A stretch of DNA of 64,000 bases from Shewanella putrefaciens (GTDB lineage: Bacteria > Pseudomonadota > Gammaproteobacteria > Enterobacterales > Shewanellaceae). The notes beneath the pieces were generated by a model. The model was not told where the DNA came from. It did not search any database and was given only the letters and a program-made list of their open reading frames with translations. Location: contig NZ_CP066369.1 in NCBI RefSeq assembly GCF_016406305.1, forward strand, positions 3,428,501 through 3,492,500, given 5' to 3'. The position numbers were made by a program, and so were the translations under genes. Shown piece by piece: positions 37,756-46,327 of the stretch; positions within the stretch are counted from its first letter, which is position 1; each line of letters begins with the position of its first letter.

Positions 37756-39387
37756 ATGTTCAGTAGTATTCGAGTTAAATTTTCGCTGATGCTTATCGTT
37801 ATGGCGATGGCCCTTATTGTGATGGCAATAACCGATGCCATGCAAAGTCGCGCGACGATTAAGCAAATGCAAGAATTTAGTCAGCTCTTTAACCCGGCAA
37901 TTTCGGCGATACTCAATGCTGATCGCGATCTTTATCAAGCACAGCTTAGTGAAACAGTGCTACTCAGGGAAGGATTGAGCAGCGATGAGCGCAACAGCGA
38001 GATAAATGATTGGCAGGAAAATGCCGAACAAGCCCGTGATCGTATGGCGGAATTTAAAAAAATCCTCAAGGATCACCCACAAGTGCTGCAATCCACCAAC
38101 GGCTTTGAAGCCCAATTCTCCCTCTGGTATCAAGCCTCATCCGAGGTGATTAACGCGGTTAAAAATAATGATTTTGAACGAGCTAGACAACTGCATGAAA
38201 GTAAATCAAAAAAAGAGTTTAAAGCCTTAAGAAACATCTACAATGCTGCGGGCGAAGCCGCCGATAACCGCGTCAAGGAGCTGGATCTACAGGCATCGGA
38301 ACAGGCTACTACCCAAACCCAAATCTCGGTCAGCATCGCTAGCTTAGTGGCGATTGTCGCCCTGTTGATCGCCTATTTTGGCCCCAAAATCATCGCCGAC
38401 GCCATTCAAGATATTACTCATAGGATCAATGATATTGTCGATGGCGATGGCAACTTAACCCAGCGCATCCCCATCACCCGTCAGGATGAAATTGGCGAAC
38501 TCGCCAACGCCTTTAACTTGTTTGTGGCACAGCTACAACAGATGATTATCGCCATTATTAGCCAAACCAAAGATGTGAGCCAAACCGTTGAAAGTCTTGC
38601 GACTAAGTCTGCCACCACTATCAGCATCAGCCATGAACAGGAGCAGTTCGTCGACACCATTGTCACCGCAGTCAATGAAATGAGCGCGGCCGTAAGGGAG
38701 GTTGCCAGCAATGCCCTGCACACGGCGAGTGAAATTACTAAGGTGAATGATCAGACGGTGGAAGGAAAAAAAATTCTTACCCAGTCGGTTAATCATATTC
38801 AGCAACTCTCTGAATCGGTTAAAAATGCCGTCACTGTGATTGAAAAACTTTCAGTTAACTCGGCCAATATTGCCTCTGTGCTCGATGTGATCCGCGCCAT
38901 CGCCGAGCAAACGAATCTGCTCGCCCTTAATGCCGCCATTGAAGCGGCGCGGGCGGGCGAACAGGGCCGCGGTTTTGCCGTGGTCGCCGATGAAGTACGT
39001 ACGCTGGCGAGCCGCACCGAAACCTCGACCCAAGATATTCAGCGCATGATTGAAGAGTTGCAGCGCGGTGTAAATGATGCGGTAAAGAGTATTGAATCCG
39101 GTGCTAGCCTGACCACCTCGACGGTCACCCTCGCCAGCCAGACCCAAGATGCATTAGATGAAATTCTTAATTCCACCTCTAAGGTCAGCGAGATGTCCAC
39201 GCAAACGGCAACGGCGACCGAAGAACAAACCCATGTAACCGAAGAAATCAATCGTAACTTGACTGAACTGTCTGATAAAACAAGATATTGTAATATGGTT
39301 ATCCAAGAAACCCAGCAAATCGTCGTCCATACTAAGACCATTTGCAGCAATCTACAAAAAGAAGTGGCCCGATTTAAAGTCGCTTAA
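37756..39387 (+). CDS. Methyl-accepting chemotaxis protein, four-helix-bundle sensor
   Basis: A 543-residue chemoreceptor: TM1 about 10-28, an all-helical periplasmic domain of ~160 residues (30-190), TM2 about 191-212, HAMP (212-265) containing [14 protein letters not shown], and a cytoplasmic domain with the hairpin [20 protein letters not shown]. No CheR-binding pentapeptide. GGAG lies eight bases before the ATG, and a terminator follows at 39399-39424. The ligand is not predictable. Confidence 0.92.
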   Translation: MFSSIRVKFSLMLIVMAMALIVMAITDAMQSRATIKQMQEFSQLFNPAISAILNADRDLYQAQLSETVLLREGLSSDERNSEINDWQENAEQARDRMAEFKKILKDHPQVLQSTNGFEAQFSLWYQASSEVINAVKNNDFERARQLHESKSKKEFKALRNIYNAAGEAADNRVKELDLQASEQATTQTQISVSIASLVAIVALLIAYFGPKIIADAIQDITHRINDIVDGDGNLTQRIPITRQDEIGELANAFNLFVAQLQQMIIAIISQTKDVSQTVESLATKSATTISISHEQEQFVDTIVTAVNEMSAAVREVASNALHTASEITKVNDQTVEGKKILTQSVNHIQQLSESVKNAVTVIEKLSVNSANIASVLDVIRAIAEQTNLLALNAAIEAARAGEQGRGFAVVADEVRTLASRTETSTQDIQRMIEELQRGVNDAVKSIESGASLTTSTVTLASQTQDALDEILNSTSKVSEMSTQTATATEEQTHVTEEINRNLTELSDKTRYCNMVIQETQQIVVHTKTICSNLQKEVARFKVA

Positions 39388-39398
39388 GCCTGCCTATC

Positions 39399-39428
39399 AC
39401 AGTCCAAGGGAAACCTTGGGCTGTTTTC
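39399..39428 (+). terminator. Chemoreceptor gene terminator
   Basis: Stem ACAGTCCAAGG/CCTTGGGCTGT (one G-U pair) with a GAAA loop and TTTT following. Confidence 0.85.
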
Positions 39429-39564
39429 AATGCAACCACATATAACCCACTCCAATTTCGGCGCGTTGGGAATATATACATTAATCGTTTGATTTAAAAT
39501 AATAATGCTAAAAATTGACGGTCTAAATTGGTGCTTTATTACTCATTCAAATAAATGGAAGTAA

Positions 39565-39580
39565 AAACATCTAGACGTCT
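39565..39580 (+). promoter_or_regulatory. MetJ operator of the NhaC-type transporter gene
   Basis: Adjacent met boxes AAACATCT and a perfect AGACGTCT, in phase. A related 14-base stretch (GACGGTCTAAATTG) lies at 39517-39530. The operator is about 90-140 bases upstream of the transporter's possible starts. Confidence 0.75.
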
Positions 39581-39607
39581 AAATTGACAGAAGAGAGGGG
39601 ATCAAAT

Positions 39608-39652
39608 ATGCTTCGCCACACGTTGCTAGGATATGATGCCGAAGCAGCATGA
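39608..39652 (+). CDS. 14-codon upstream ORF ahead of the MetT-like gene
   Basis: ATG at 39608 has GAGGGG about seven bases upstream, the best ribosome binding site in the leader. It encodes MLRHTLLGYDAEAA and stops at TGA (39650). That stop overlaps an ATG (39649) opening a six-codon frame, whose own TGA (39667) overlaps a TTG (39666) in frame with the transporter. It may be a leader peptide that couples translation of the transporter. No methionine-rich sequence is seen. Confidence 0.35.
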   Translation: MLRHTLLGYDAEAA

Positions 39653-39716
39653 AATTTAAGCGAGTTTGACTGCCAAGGATCCCGCGGATAAAACTCTAAG
39701 TAAAAGAGAGACAACA

Positions 39717-41054
39717 TTGAGTCATTCAGCACAAACATCTTCACAGAGCAGTCCGGCATCCTTCATTGCCCTGTTGCCATTACTGGTTTTTCTAGGCCTA
39801 TTTATTGGCGCGGGCGTGTATTTCCAAAGCCAGGGCGTCGACTTTGCCTTCTATCAATTACCCAGCGTTATCGCCATTTTACCTGCGATTATTCTGGCGC
39901 TGATACTATCAAAACAGAAATTAAATCAATCGATTGATACTTTTATTGGCGGTATCGGCCACAGCAATATTATTGCTATGTGTTTGATTTACTTACTAGC
40001 GGGCGCCTTCGCTGCGGTCGCTAAAGCCACCGGCGGCGTCGATGCCACCGTGGCCTTAGGTTTATCCTTGATCCCATCAAACCTGCTGTTACCCGGCTTC
40101 TTCGTGATTGCCGCTTTTATCGCCACGGCCATGGGAACCTCAATGGGCACTATCGCCGCCGTTGCGCCCATTGCTCTAGGTGTTGCCGACCAAGCGCAAA
40201 TCGATTACGCCCTGATGGCGGGGGCTGTAATGTCGGGCGCCCTCTTTGGTGACAACCTGTCGATTATTTCCGATACCACCATTGCAGCCACTCGTACCCA
40301 AGGCTGTGATATGAAAGATAAATTCCGTGAAAACTTAATATTTGCGATTCCCGCTTCTGTGCTCACCTTTATCGCCTTTGTCGTTGCTGGCCAAGGTCAA
40401 GCCGAGCTAGCGCCACAGAATATCGATCTGATTAAGGTCATTCCTTACCTGACCATTTTGGTTTTAGCGGTTGCTGGTTTGAACGTATTTGTCGTCTTAA
40501 CCTTAGGTATCTTATTAGCGGGCGCAACAGGCTTGTTGACTATGGATTACGGCGTAATCCAATTTGGTAAGGATATCTACGCAGGTTTTAGCAATATGCA
40601 GGAGATTTTTATCCTGTCTATGTTGGTGGGTGGTTTAGCTGCCCTGATGCAGCAGCAAGGTGGTTTAGCCTTTGTGAGTAAGCAAATTGAAAAGCTGATC
40701 ACTCGCTTCTCAAAAGCCCAAGGTGAAGCCTCATGCCGCGCCGCCGAATTAGGAATGGCTGGGATTGTGGCTGTGACCAATAGCTGCGTTGCCAACAACA
40801 CGGTTTCTATCGTAGTGACGGGGGAGATTGCAAAGGATTTAGCCGAAAAGCACGGTGTAAGCCCAAAACGCGCGGCCAGCATACTCGATATTTTCGCTTG
40901 TATTATCCAAGGGTTAATTCCCTATGGCGCCCAGGCGTTGCTTATCGCATCGACCTTTAGCATCACACCGCTTGCCGCAGTGTCCTATGCTTGGTACTGC
41001 ATGATCCTCGCGGCCGTGGCGATTGCGATTGTAATTTTCCGCAAGCGTCACTAA
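39717..41054 (+). CDS. metT: NhaC-family Na+-coupled transporter, probable methionine transporter MetT
   Basis: A polytopic inner-membrane protein of the NhaC Na+/H+ antiporter family: FIATAMGTSMGTIAAVAPIAL, SGALFGDNLSIISDTTIAATRTQGC (two parts) and AVTNSCVANNTVSIVVTG are family motifs. The upstream MetJ operator points to methionine uptake; MetT, an NhaC-type transporter, is a known member of MetJ regulons. No ATG start exists. TTG at 39717 has GAGAG six bases upstream and gives 445 residues; TTG at 39666, coupled to a leader ORF, would add 17. Confidence 0.8.
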   Translation: MSHSAQTSSQSSPASFIALLPLLVFLGLFIGAGVYFQSQGVDFAFYQLPSVIAILPAIILALILSKQKLNQSIDTFIGGIGHSNIIAMCLIYLLAGAFAAVAKATGGVDATVALGLSLIPSNLLLPGFFVIAAFIATAMGTSMGTIAAVAPIALGVADQAQIDYALMAGAVMSGALFGDNLSIISDTTIAATRTQGCDMKDKFRENLIFAIPASVLTFIAFVVAGQGQAELAPQNIDLIKVIPYLTILVLAVAGLNVFVVLTLGILLAGATGLLTMDYGVIQFGKDIYAGFSNMQEIFILSMLVGGLAALMQQQGGLAFVSKQIEKLITRFSKAQGEASCRAAELGMAGIVAVTNSCVANNTVSIVVTGEIAKDLAEKHGVSPKRAASILDIFACIIQGLIPYGAQALLIASTFSITPLAAVSYAWYCMILAAVAIAIVIFRKRH

Positions 41055-41083
41055 TTTCCATAAGCCTCGCTTGGTTTTATCGC

Positions 41084-41119
41084 TATTATTCACATCACTA
41101 ATATTATTCACATCACTAA
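41084..41119. repeat. Perfect 18-bp tandem duplication
   Basis: TATTATTCACATCACTAA occurs twice head to tail, between the MetT-like stop codon and its terminator. Confidence 0.95.
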
Positions 41120-41120
41120 T

Positions 41121-41147
41121 GGGAGCAATTCGCTCCCTTAGTTTTTA
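41121..41147 (+). terminator. Terminator of the MetT-like gene
   Basis: Stem GGGAGC/GCTCCC with a 5-base loop followed by TTAGTTTTT. Confidence 0.8.
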
Positions 41148-41246
41148 ATCGCTTTTCAGCATACGCCACTATCTTAGACTTGCCATCATTCAGGGATTCA
41201 GGCAAGTTACACCCGATTATTCGACCTTGATTCACCCGATAACACT

Positions 41247-41942
41247 ATGAACCCAAGACACCAAGAACCCAGTTATTATGATTTACATCGCCTGATCACT
41301 TGGTTGATTGTCGGGGCAGCCTTTCTCAGTGCTGCGGGGGTTAGTATTGCCATATACGCTGAATATCAAACCATTGGCATTCAAGCCCTGTCTATGCGGG
41401 CAGACTTTTTGGGCGACTATATCAACTCCCCCCTTGCCTATGTTTTTAACCTAGGTTTATTGGCGGCGGGGATTTGCATGTTGATCTCAATGGCTGGGCT
41501 TTACTTACTCAAGCTCGATACCTTTAGCCAATATATTGCCCTTACAGGCGCTTGGGTGGGTACTTCGGTGATTTTGATGGGCATTTTCCCGATTAACTTT
41601 TTAAGCATGCACAGACTGGTTTCAACAAGTTACCTATTGAGCACATTAAGCTTGCATTTTTTAGTGATTATTGCGGGCATAGCACCTAAACTAATTTGTC
41701 CAAGACCTTTGTTTTACTTGAGTTTAATTAGTTTTATAAGCGCTATTAGCTTAAGCCTACAGTTAGATTGGACTCTGTTAGATTTCCCCCCCTGCGAGCC
41801 CCAAACACACTTTTGCAGTGTTTCAGCCAATATGTGGCTGCAAACCAACCTCAACATTATTTGGTGTTTAAGCCTCGCATTTGCCATGCGCCGCTTATCC
41901 AAAATCCTGTATCATCGCGCCCAAACCCATCATTTGTCTTAA
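41247..41942 (+). CDS. DUF998-like integral membrane protein
   Basis: A 231-residue protein with six likely membrane helices; the layout and segments such as LGLLAAGICMLISMAGLYLL and GIFPINFLSMHRLVSTSYLL resemble the DUF998 family, whose function is unknown. It ends eight bases before the pseudouridine synthase gene on the same strand, so the two are probably co-transcribed. Cysteines near residues 188-195 (PPCEPQTHFC) may form a periplasmic pair. Confidence 0.7.
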   Translation: MNPRHQEPSYYDLHRLITWLIVGAAFLSAAGVSIAIYAEYQTIGIQALSMRADFLGDYINSPLAYVFNLGLLAAGICMLISMAGLYLLKLDTFSQYIALTGAWVGTSVILMGIFPINFLSMHRLVSTSYLLSTLSLHFLVIIAGIAPKLICPRPLFYLSLISFISAISLSLQLDWTLLDFPPCEPQTHFCSVSANMWLQTNLNIIWCLSLAFAMRRLSKILYHRAQTHHLS

Positions 41943-41950
41943 CTTAACCT

Positions 41951-42661
41951 ATGCGCTTAGCCAAATACCTCGCCCAATGTGGCATTGGCTCACGCCGTGA
42001 AGCCTGCCGTTTGATTGAAGCTGGGCGTATTACACTTAATGGCAAGATTGCCAAGCACACAGATCCTATTCGTTTGGACAGCTCATTAAACTGTCTCGAC
42101 AGTATTGAGCTTGATGGCACTGCTATTGCTAAAGCCGAAACCCTCGCCTATTGGATCTTCAATAAAGCCGTAGGTACGGATTGCCGTCTGCTGGAGCAGG
42201 ATGAAACGAGCCTTATACACCTACTTCCCAAAGCACCGAGGCTCTATCCCATCGGCAGGCTAGATAAAGATTCCCGCGGCCTACTGCTGTTAACAAACGA
42301 TGGTGAACTCACCCATAAACTCATGCACCCCAGTTTTGCTCACAGCAAAACCTACCATGTGCGTCTCGATAGACCATTTACTGATGATTTTATTGAACAA
42401 ATGGCAAGTGGGGTAAATTATAAAGATGTGCAAACTCTGCCCTGCCAAGTCCGCCGCCTCAGCTCGGACACCTTTGAAATCGTGCTGACTCAGGGCTTAA
42501 ATCGACAAATTCGGCGCATGGCCAGCGCCTTAGGCTATAAGGTGATTGACTTACAGCGCGTCGCATTAATGACATTAACGCTAGAAGCATTAGCCGAAGG
42601 AGAGATGCGGCCACTCACCCCACAAGAAATTGCAGTGCTTAAAGCCGCAGTGACAATTTAG
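41951..42661 (+). CDS. Pseudouridine synthase, RsuA/RluF type
   Basis: A 236-residue RNA pseudouridine synthase. An N-terminal S4 RNA-binding domain (RLAKYLAQCGIGSRREACRL) precedes the catalytic domain with the active-site motif PIGRLDKDSRGLLLLTNDG (catalytic Asp) and QGLNRQIRRM, which is the wording of RluF (23S rRNA U2604, tRNA-Tyr). It lacks RluF's long basic C-terminal tail, so the exact target is uncertain. A strong terminator follows. Confidence 0.88.
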   Translation: MRLAKYLAQCGIGSRREACRLIEAGRITLNGKIAKHTDPIRLDSSLNCLDSIELDGTAIAKAETLAYWIFNKAVGTDCRLLEQDETSLIHLLPKAPRLYPIGRLDKDSRGLLLLTNDGELTHKLMHPSFAHSKTYHVRLDRPFTDDFIEQMASGVNYKDVQTLPCQVRRLSSDTFEIVLTQGLNRQIRRMASALGYKVIDLQRVALMTLTLEALAEGEMRPLTPQEIAVLKAAVTI

Positions 42662-42755
42662 AGAAATACAAGTGGCGAATACACTCAATCATCTAACTTC
42701 AATATGAGACGAATGCCTTCACTAACAATATCTTCCAATGAACTCCAATGAAGAT

Positions 42756-42785
42756 AGAAACGCCTGAGATGACTCAGGCGTTTCT
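42756..42785. terminator. Bidirectional terminator between the pseudouridine synthase and OmpA-like genes
   Basis: Perfect 13-bp stem AGAAACGCCTGAG/CTCAGGCGTTTCT with an ATGA loop; it separates two convergent genes. Confidence 0.85.
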
Positions 42786-42823
42786 ATAAAACGAAGCTCC
42801 CCTTTCAAGCTTATTAATATGGG

Positions 42824-44281
42824 CTACTTTTTATCGGAACGAAGCACTAACTCCACTCTGCGATTCAATTTTTGTCCAGCGTCATTCGTGTTGCTGGCGA
42901 TTGGGCTGTATTCACCGTTACCGTGGGCAGTTAATTGTGCTGACGGAATTTGAAACCCGTCACTCAACTGCTTAATCACAGCTGCAGCGCGACGCTCCGA
43001 CAGGCTTTGATTATAACTCCGCTCACCCTTGTCATCGGTATGTCCGACCACATAGAAACTCAGTGTCGGATTCTGCTTAAGATAGCTCGCGAGTACATCG
43101 AGTACAGACTTGGACTCGGGCAACATGCGCTCACTGTCGTAATCAAAAAGCAAACCTTCCAACGTCACTTTGCCTGTTTGGCTAATAGCATCGGTCAAGG
43201 CATCGAGGTCAATCGCAACACGATCATCCTTCAGAACGGAGAGTTCCATTACTCTGACAGTAGTGTCGGATGGGGTGCCATTGGAATACCCCTGTGAGTA
43301 GATATCAAAATACACCTCGCCCTGTGGGTGGCTGAGTTTAAACAACTGATACTCTTGCCCCTCGTCATCTTGATCATCTTTAAATAATCCCATGGTTTTT
43401 ATCAGGCTATCTTCGTCGCCGCAGGCAATGCCTTTACAATGGAACACCCGCTCTGCTGCCAGCTTTTGTGCGGCTGCGGCATAATTGCTGTTGATTTCAA
43501 ACAGGGAATAGCTTTCAGGCATGCGGTAGATTATCTGGGTGAGTTTGGCATCCAGCAACTTGGTCTGGTAGTCAGCTCCGGCAATGCCCACAATCACAGG
43601 CACCTGCGTAAAATTGGTTTGCTTATAGTGAGCAATGTAACTGCCAGGCATACGCCCCAACAAAGGATGATCAGCCGATCCTTGGGTATCCTCACTGCGT
43701 TTGTCTTTAATCTCAATCTCTTTTTGGACCTGTTGCAAAAAGCTGCTGTTTGCCTGAATCAAGTTTAGCGGCTCGGGAATCGCTTCAAGGGTATCGACCT
43801 GCAAATAGGTGTACCGGCCCTCACGGTTGACGGCATAGATACTGCTGTAAACATCACCACCAGCGCCTTCCATTTTTGCCGCCACGTAAGCACTGTGATA
43901 GTCGGCATTCACGCTTTTAAGTGGCTTTAGCTGAGTTTGCATGGCTTGGCCATCACCACAGGTGGCGGCCTGACAGCTAAATAACACTTCAGCATTCAGT
44001 TTTTTTAGCTGAGCCAAATAGTTATTGATCACATGTTCAGGACTATACCCCTCTGGTAACTCAACGCTTTGTCGAGTCAATTTCCCCGACACAGTTAAAA
44101 GAGTGAACTTGTCACCATTCACTGCGGTAATGAGCTCAAAGGGCGTAAAGTGGATGTGCTTTTCTTCAGGCGATTTGGAGTCTGGGAAGGGAGCAAACAG
44201 CGATTCAGCATTCACCGCAAAAGTGACGACACCGCAAGTCGCGGTCAAAAATACAGCACTCAATAACGTCTTATGTCCCAT
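42824..44281 (-). CDS. OmpA-like peptidoglycan-binding protein with duplicated N-terminal domain
   Basis: A 485-residue envelope protein with a signal peptide (about 1-25), two related central domains, and a C-terminal OmpA-like peptidoglycan-binding domain (VVGHTDDKGERSYNQSLSER, catalysing no reaction but anchoring to the wall). The two central domains each contain a P-E-x-Y-S start and a cysteine pair: FSCQAATCGDG and FHCKGIACGDE, about 195 residues apart. This layout resembles DUF4892-OmpA proteins. ATG with AAAGGA six bases upstream. Function is structural at best guess. Confidence 0.8.
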   Translation of the reverse strand: MGHKTLLSAVFLTATCGVVTFAVNAESLFAPFPDSKSPEEKHIHFTPFELITAVNGDKFTLLTVSGKLTRQSVELPEGYSPEHVINNYLAQLKKLNAEVLFSCQAATCGDGQAMQTQLKPLKSVNADYHSAYVAAKMEGAGGDVYSSIYAVNREGRYTYLQVDTLEAIPEPLNLIQANSSFLQQVQKEIEIKDKRSEDTQGSADHPLLGRMPGSYIAHYKQTNFTQVPVIVGIAGADYQTKLLDAKLTQIIYRMPESYSLFEINSNYAAAAQKLAAERVFHCKGIACGDEDSLIKTMGLFKDDQDDEGQEYQLFKLSHPQGEVYFDIYSQGYSNGTPSDTTVRVMELSVLKDDRVAIDLDALTDAISQTGKVTLEGLLFDYDSERMLPESKSVLDVLASYLKQNPTLSFYVVGHTDDKGERSYNQSLSERRAAAVIKQLSDGFQIPSAQLTAHGNGEYSPIASNTNDAGQKLNRRVELVLRSDKK

Positions 44282-44768
44282 AAAAAATCCTTTTCTGTGG
44301 GGAATCTAGCTCTCGCGAACCAACTAGATAGATAAAGAAATAGTGATGGGATGATACGATAAAAATTTTTACCTAGGTATTAAACGGCATAAAAGTCATA
44401 CTTTTTATTGAAAAGGAAATACAGAGACAGAAATAAATAGAGAAATATAGAGATACCCATTTTTAAATAGCGTGGTAGCCCTCCGACAAGGAGGTTTATA
44501 TGCCACATCCTTGCAGAACTCAGATAAGCCTTGAACTATCTCTTTAAATTAGTCCCTAATACCACTTTTTGACTCTGATGTAGTCCTCCTACTTTTGTCG
44601 CCTCATATTCAAGCCATTTTATCCAGAGCGTGTTGTTGGCAAATCGAAAGTGCATTATGTTGGTGATTAAAAATGAGTGGCAAGTTTTTATTACTGGTCT
44701 AACGTGATAAACACGCATACGCACTAATAAATGTTATCCATCTTTAGTTCGACGAGATACGAAATTAT
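44282..44768. other. A+T-rich intergenic region, nothing firm
   Basis: About 490 bases at the left edge of the FRG patch. Only short hairpins were seen, such as CCTCC-GACAA-GGAGG near 44478. No gene, insertion sequence or recombinase was recognised. The base composition is visibly poorer in G+C than in the core genes on either side. Confidence 0.4.
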
Positions 44769-45539
44769 ATGGAACAAAACTGGAATACTTATAAAAACTG
44801 GATAGCTGATGCTACCAAAAACAACAAAAAACTATACTATCGTGGGCAAAGTAACAGCGACTGGAAGCTTGAAACGACTTTTCACCGAAATGCAAAGTTC
44901 AAAAATATCTCACTTCAAGATTACTTTAGCACCATCATAAATGATGTTCATTACCAAGTTGCTGCGTTTGAAGCCCCAATTAACTTTCAAAATAGCGTTG
45001 AATACGGCTCATTTTTAGGAAAGTTACAACATCATGGTTTTCCCACACCCTTGCTTGACTGGACATTGTCAGGTTACGTGGCTGCATATTTTGCATTTAA
45101 AGGCGCTTCTTTGAATACTAAGCCCACAGATAAAGTAACAGTGTTTATATTTGATATCGAGTGTTGGAACAAAGAATTTGGAGCTGATAGTAATTTTCTT
45201 GGAGGGGAAGAATTTGTTAGCAACTTTGTCCCTTATGCAACGGGTAATCAAAGAATGGTGCGACAAATGGGGGTTACTACATCAACTAACGTAGTAGACA
45301 TTGCAGGCTTTATAATGAAGAAGGGAGCAGAAAAGAATCAAACGTTTTTATGGCGTTACGATATGCCCGCGAGTGAACGAAATATCGTTATGCGTGAGCT
45401 CAATTCTATGGGGATCAACGATATGACAATGTTTCCTGACTTTGATGGCTTATGTCAGCATCTTAAAGAAGTGCATTTTACAAGTCAGCAACCAATATTA
45501 CCTCCGCCACCTCCTCTATCTATTAGTACAGAGGCATAA
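44769..45539 (+). CDS. FRG-domain protein
   Basis: A 256-residue protein with an FRG domain: LYYRGQSNSDWKLETTFHR near residue 22 carries the naming motif, and LQHHGFPTPLLDWTLSGYVAAYFAF (two parts, near 87) is the second conserved block. FRG proteins occur sporadically in bacteria and phage-related regions, and their biochemical activity is not established. It ends in a proline run (PILPPPPPL). No signal peptide or membrane helix. Base composition is A+T-rich compared with neighbours, suggesting acquisition. A second short gene follows after 31 bases. Confidence 0.8.
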   Translation: MEQNWNTYKNWIADATKNNKKLYYRGQSNSDWKLETTFHRNAKFKNISLQDYFSTIINDVHYQVAAFEAPINFQNSVEYGSFLGKLQHHGFPTPLLDWTLSGYVAAYFAFKGASLNTKPTDKVTVFIFDIECWNKEFGADSNFLGGEEFVSNFVPYATGNQRMVRQMGVTTSTNVVDIAGFIMKKGAEKNQTFLWRYDMPASERNIVMRELNSMGINDMTMFPDFDGLCQHLKEVHFTSQQPILPPPPPLSISTEA

Positions 45540-45570
45540 AATGTGGCGCTAAATGTCGGAGGGATTCTGA

Positions 45571-45876
45571 GTGATTGCTAAGAAATACTTAGTGGAAAAC
45601 TATGATTGCTTAGAACTCATATCTAAGTACGAAGAAGGCTATTACGATAGACAGTCTTTCTTGCAGTTGGTGGTTCCAATAGCTGAAGTTTCAATTGACA
45701 AGAATCACCACCACTTAGTTATCGGTCATGCTGGCACTGATGGTATCGAATTTTGTTTACGCATCCACAATCAAGGGATATGGGTTTTCTATCCAATAGA
45801 AACTAGGTTTCATAAAGTATCTGATAGTATCAGTCAGCTCATAACTGGGTGGACTAACGGTTCTATCAAAGTGTGA
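45571..45876 (+). CDS. Unknown protein downstream of the FRG gene
   Basis: A 101-residue soluble, slightly acidic protein starting at GTG 45571 with an excellent GGAGGG seven bases upstream. The sequence (MIAKKYLVENYDCLELISKY and NHHHLVIGHAGTDGIEFCLR among its segments) is not one I recognise. It lies 31 bases after the FRG gene in the same A+T-rich patch and is very likely co-transcribed, so it may be a functional partner, for example an immunity or regulatory protein; this is inference from context only. Confidence 0.65.
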   Translation: MIAKKYLVENYDCLELISKYEEGYYDRQSFLQLVVPIAEVSIDKNHHHLVIGHAGTDGIEFCLRIHNQGIWVFYPIETRFHKVSDSISQLITGWTNGSIKV

Positions 45877-46017
45877 GCATTTAACAAACAAAGGCAACAT
45901 CGTCCTGCGGACTAGACTAGTTAACACGCTCCCTGATTTGGGCGTTAATCCATCGAAATTTTCATCCCGAAATTTATGTGTTAGAACCCATGAACTAACT
46001 ATGAGTTGTCCCCAAAC

Positions 46018-46076
46018 ATGCTACGTTTGTCTTTAAAACTTACTGACTACGCCAATGCTAGAAAGGTGAGCCATGG
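46018..46076 (+). repeat. Diverged direct repeat, copy A
   Basis: About 60 bases that can be aligned with 46271-46327 at roughly two thirds identity. Both copies open with ATG and, read as protein, share MLR-five residues-T-x-YAN-x-x-KVS. The shared end AAAGGTGAGC is the best conserved part. Copy A is followed directly by the GC-rich hairpin. Confidence 0.6.
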
Positions 46077-46089
46077 TGATTTTGCGAGA

Positions 46090-46119
46090 CGACCGTCCGC
46101 CCCATGGACGGGGCGGTCG
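46090..46119. repeat. REP-like GC-rich hairpin
   Basis: Outer stem CGACCG/CGGTCG with two competing inner stems, CCGTCC/GGACGG or CGCCCC/GGGGCG. Together with the neighbouring CATCC-AA-GGATG hairpin it looks like a genome-dispersed REP element; copy number cannot be checked here. Confidence 0.55.
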
Positions 46120-46270
46120 AGCATCCAAGGATGGACTTGCTGCGTGTCGACGAGTCAATGCCATGGCGAACCTATATGCGTGGATACCTGCCAATGCTAA
46201 CCCACTAAAAACTCTAACTAAAGATGCAGGTCCTCCGGCACTACTTTCCAACACATTTCAGTCTAAAAAT

Positions 46271-46327
46271 ATGTTGCGTATATATTTTCAATCCACTGGT
46301 TACGCTAATACTAAAAAGGTGAGCTAA
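46271..46327 (+). repeat. Diverged direct repeat, copy B
   Basis: Partner of the repeat at 46018-46076, about 250 bases away. Its reading frame ends at a stop codon right after KVS. Confidence 0.55.

Noticed and set aside
45886-45952. Possible integron attC site right after the 101-residue gene (TTAAC at the left, GGGCGTTAA at the right)
   Set aside because: Only the outer few bases pair as in attC; the core does not fit GTTRRRY and there is no second site upstream of the FRG gene, nor an integrase in the window.
46006-46327. Open frames of 64 to 84 codons on both strands across the repeats
   Set aside because: They read through a REP-like hairpin and repeat copies, with odd composition; they are by-products of the repeats.
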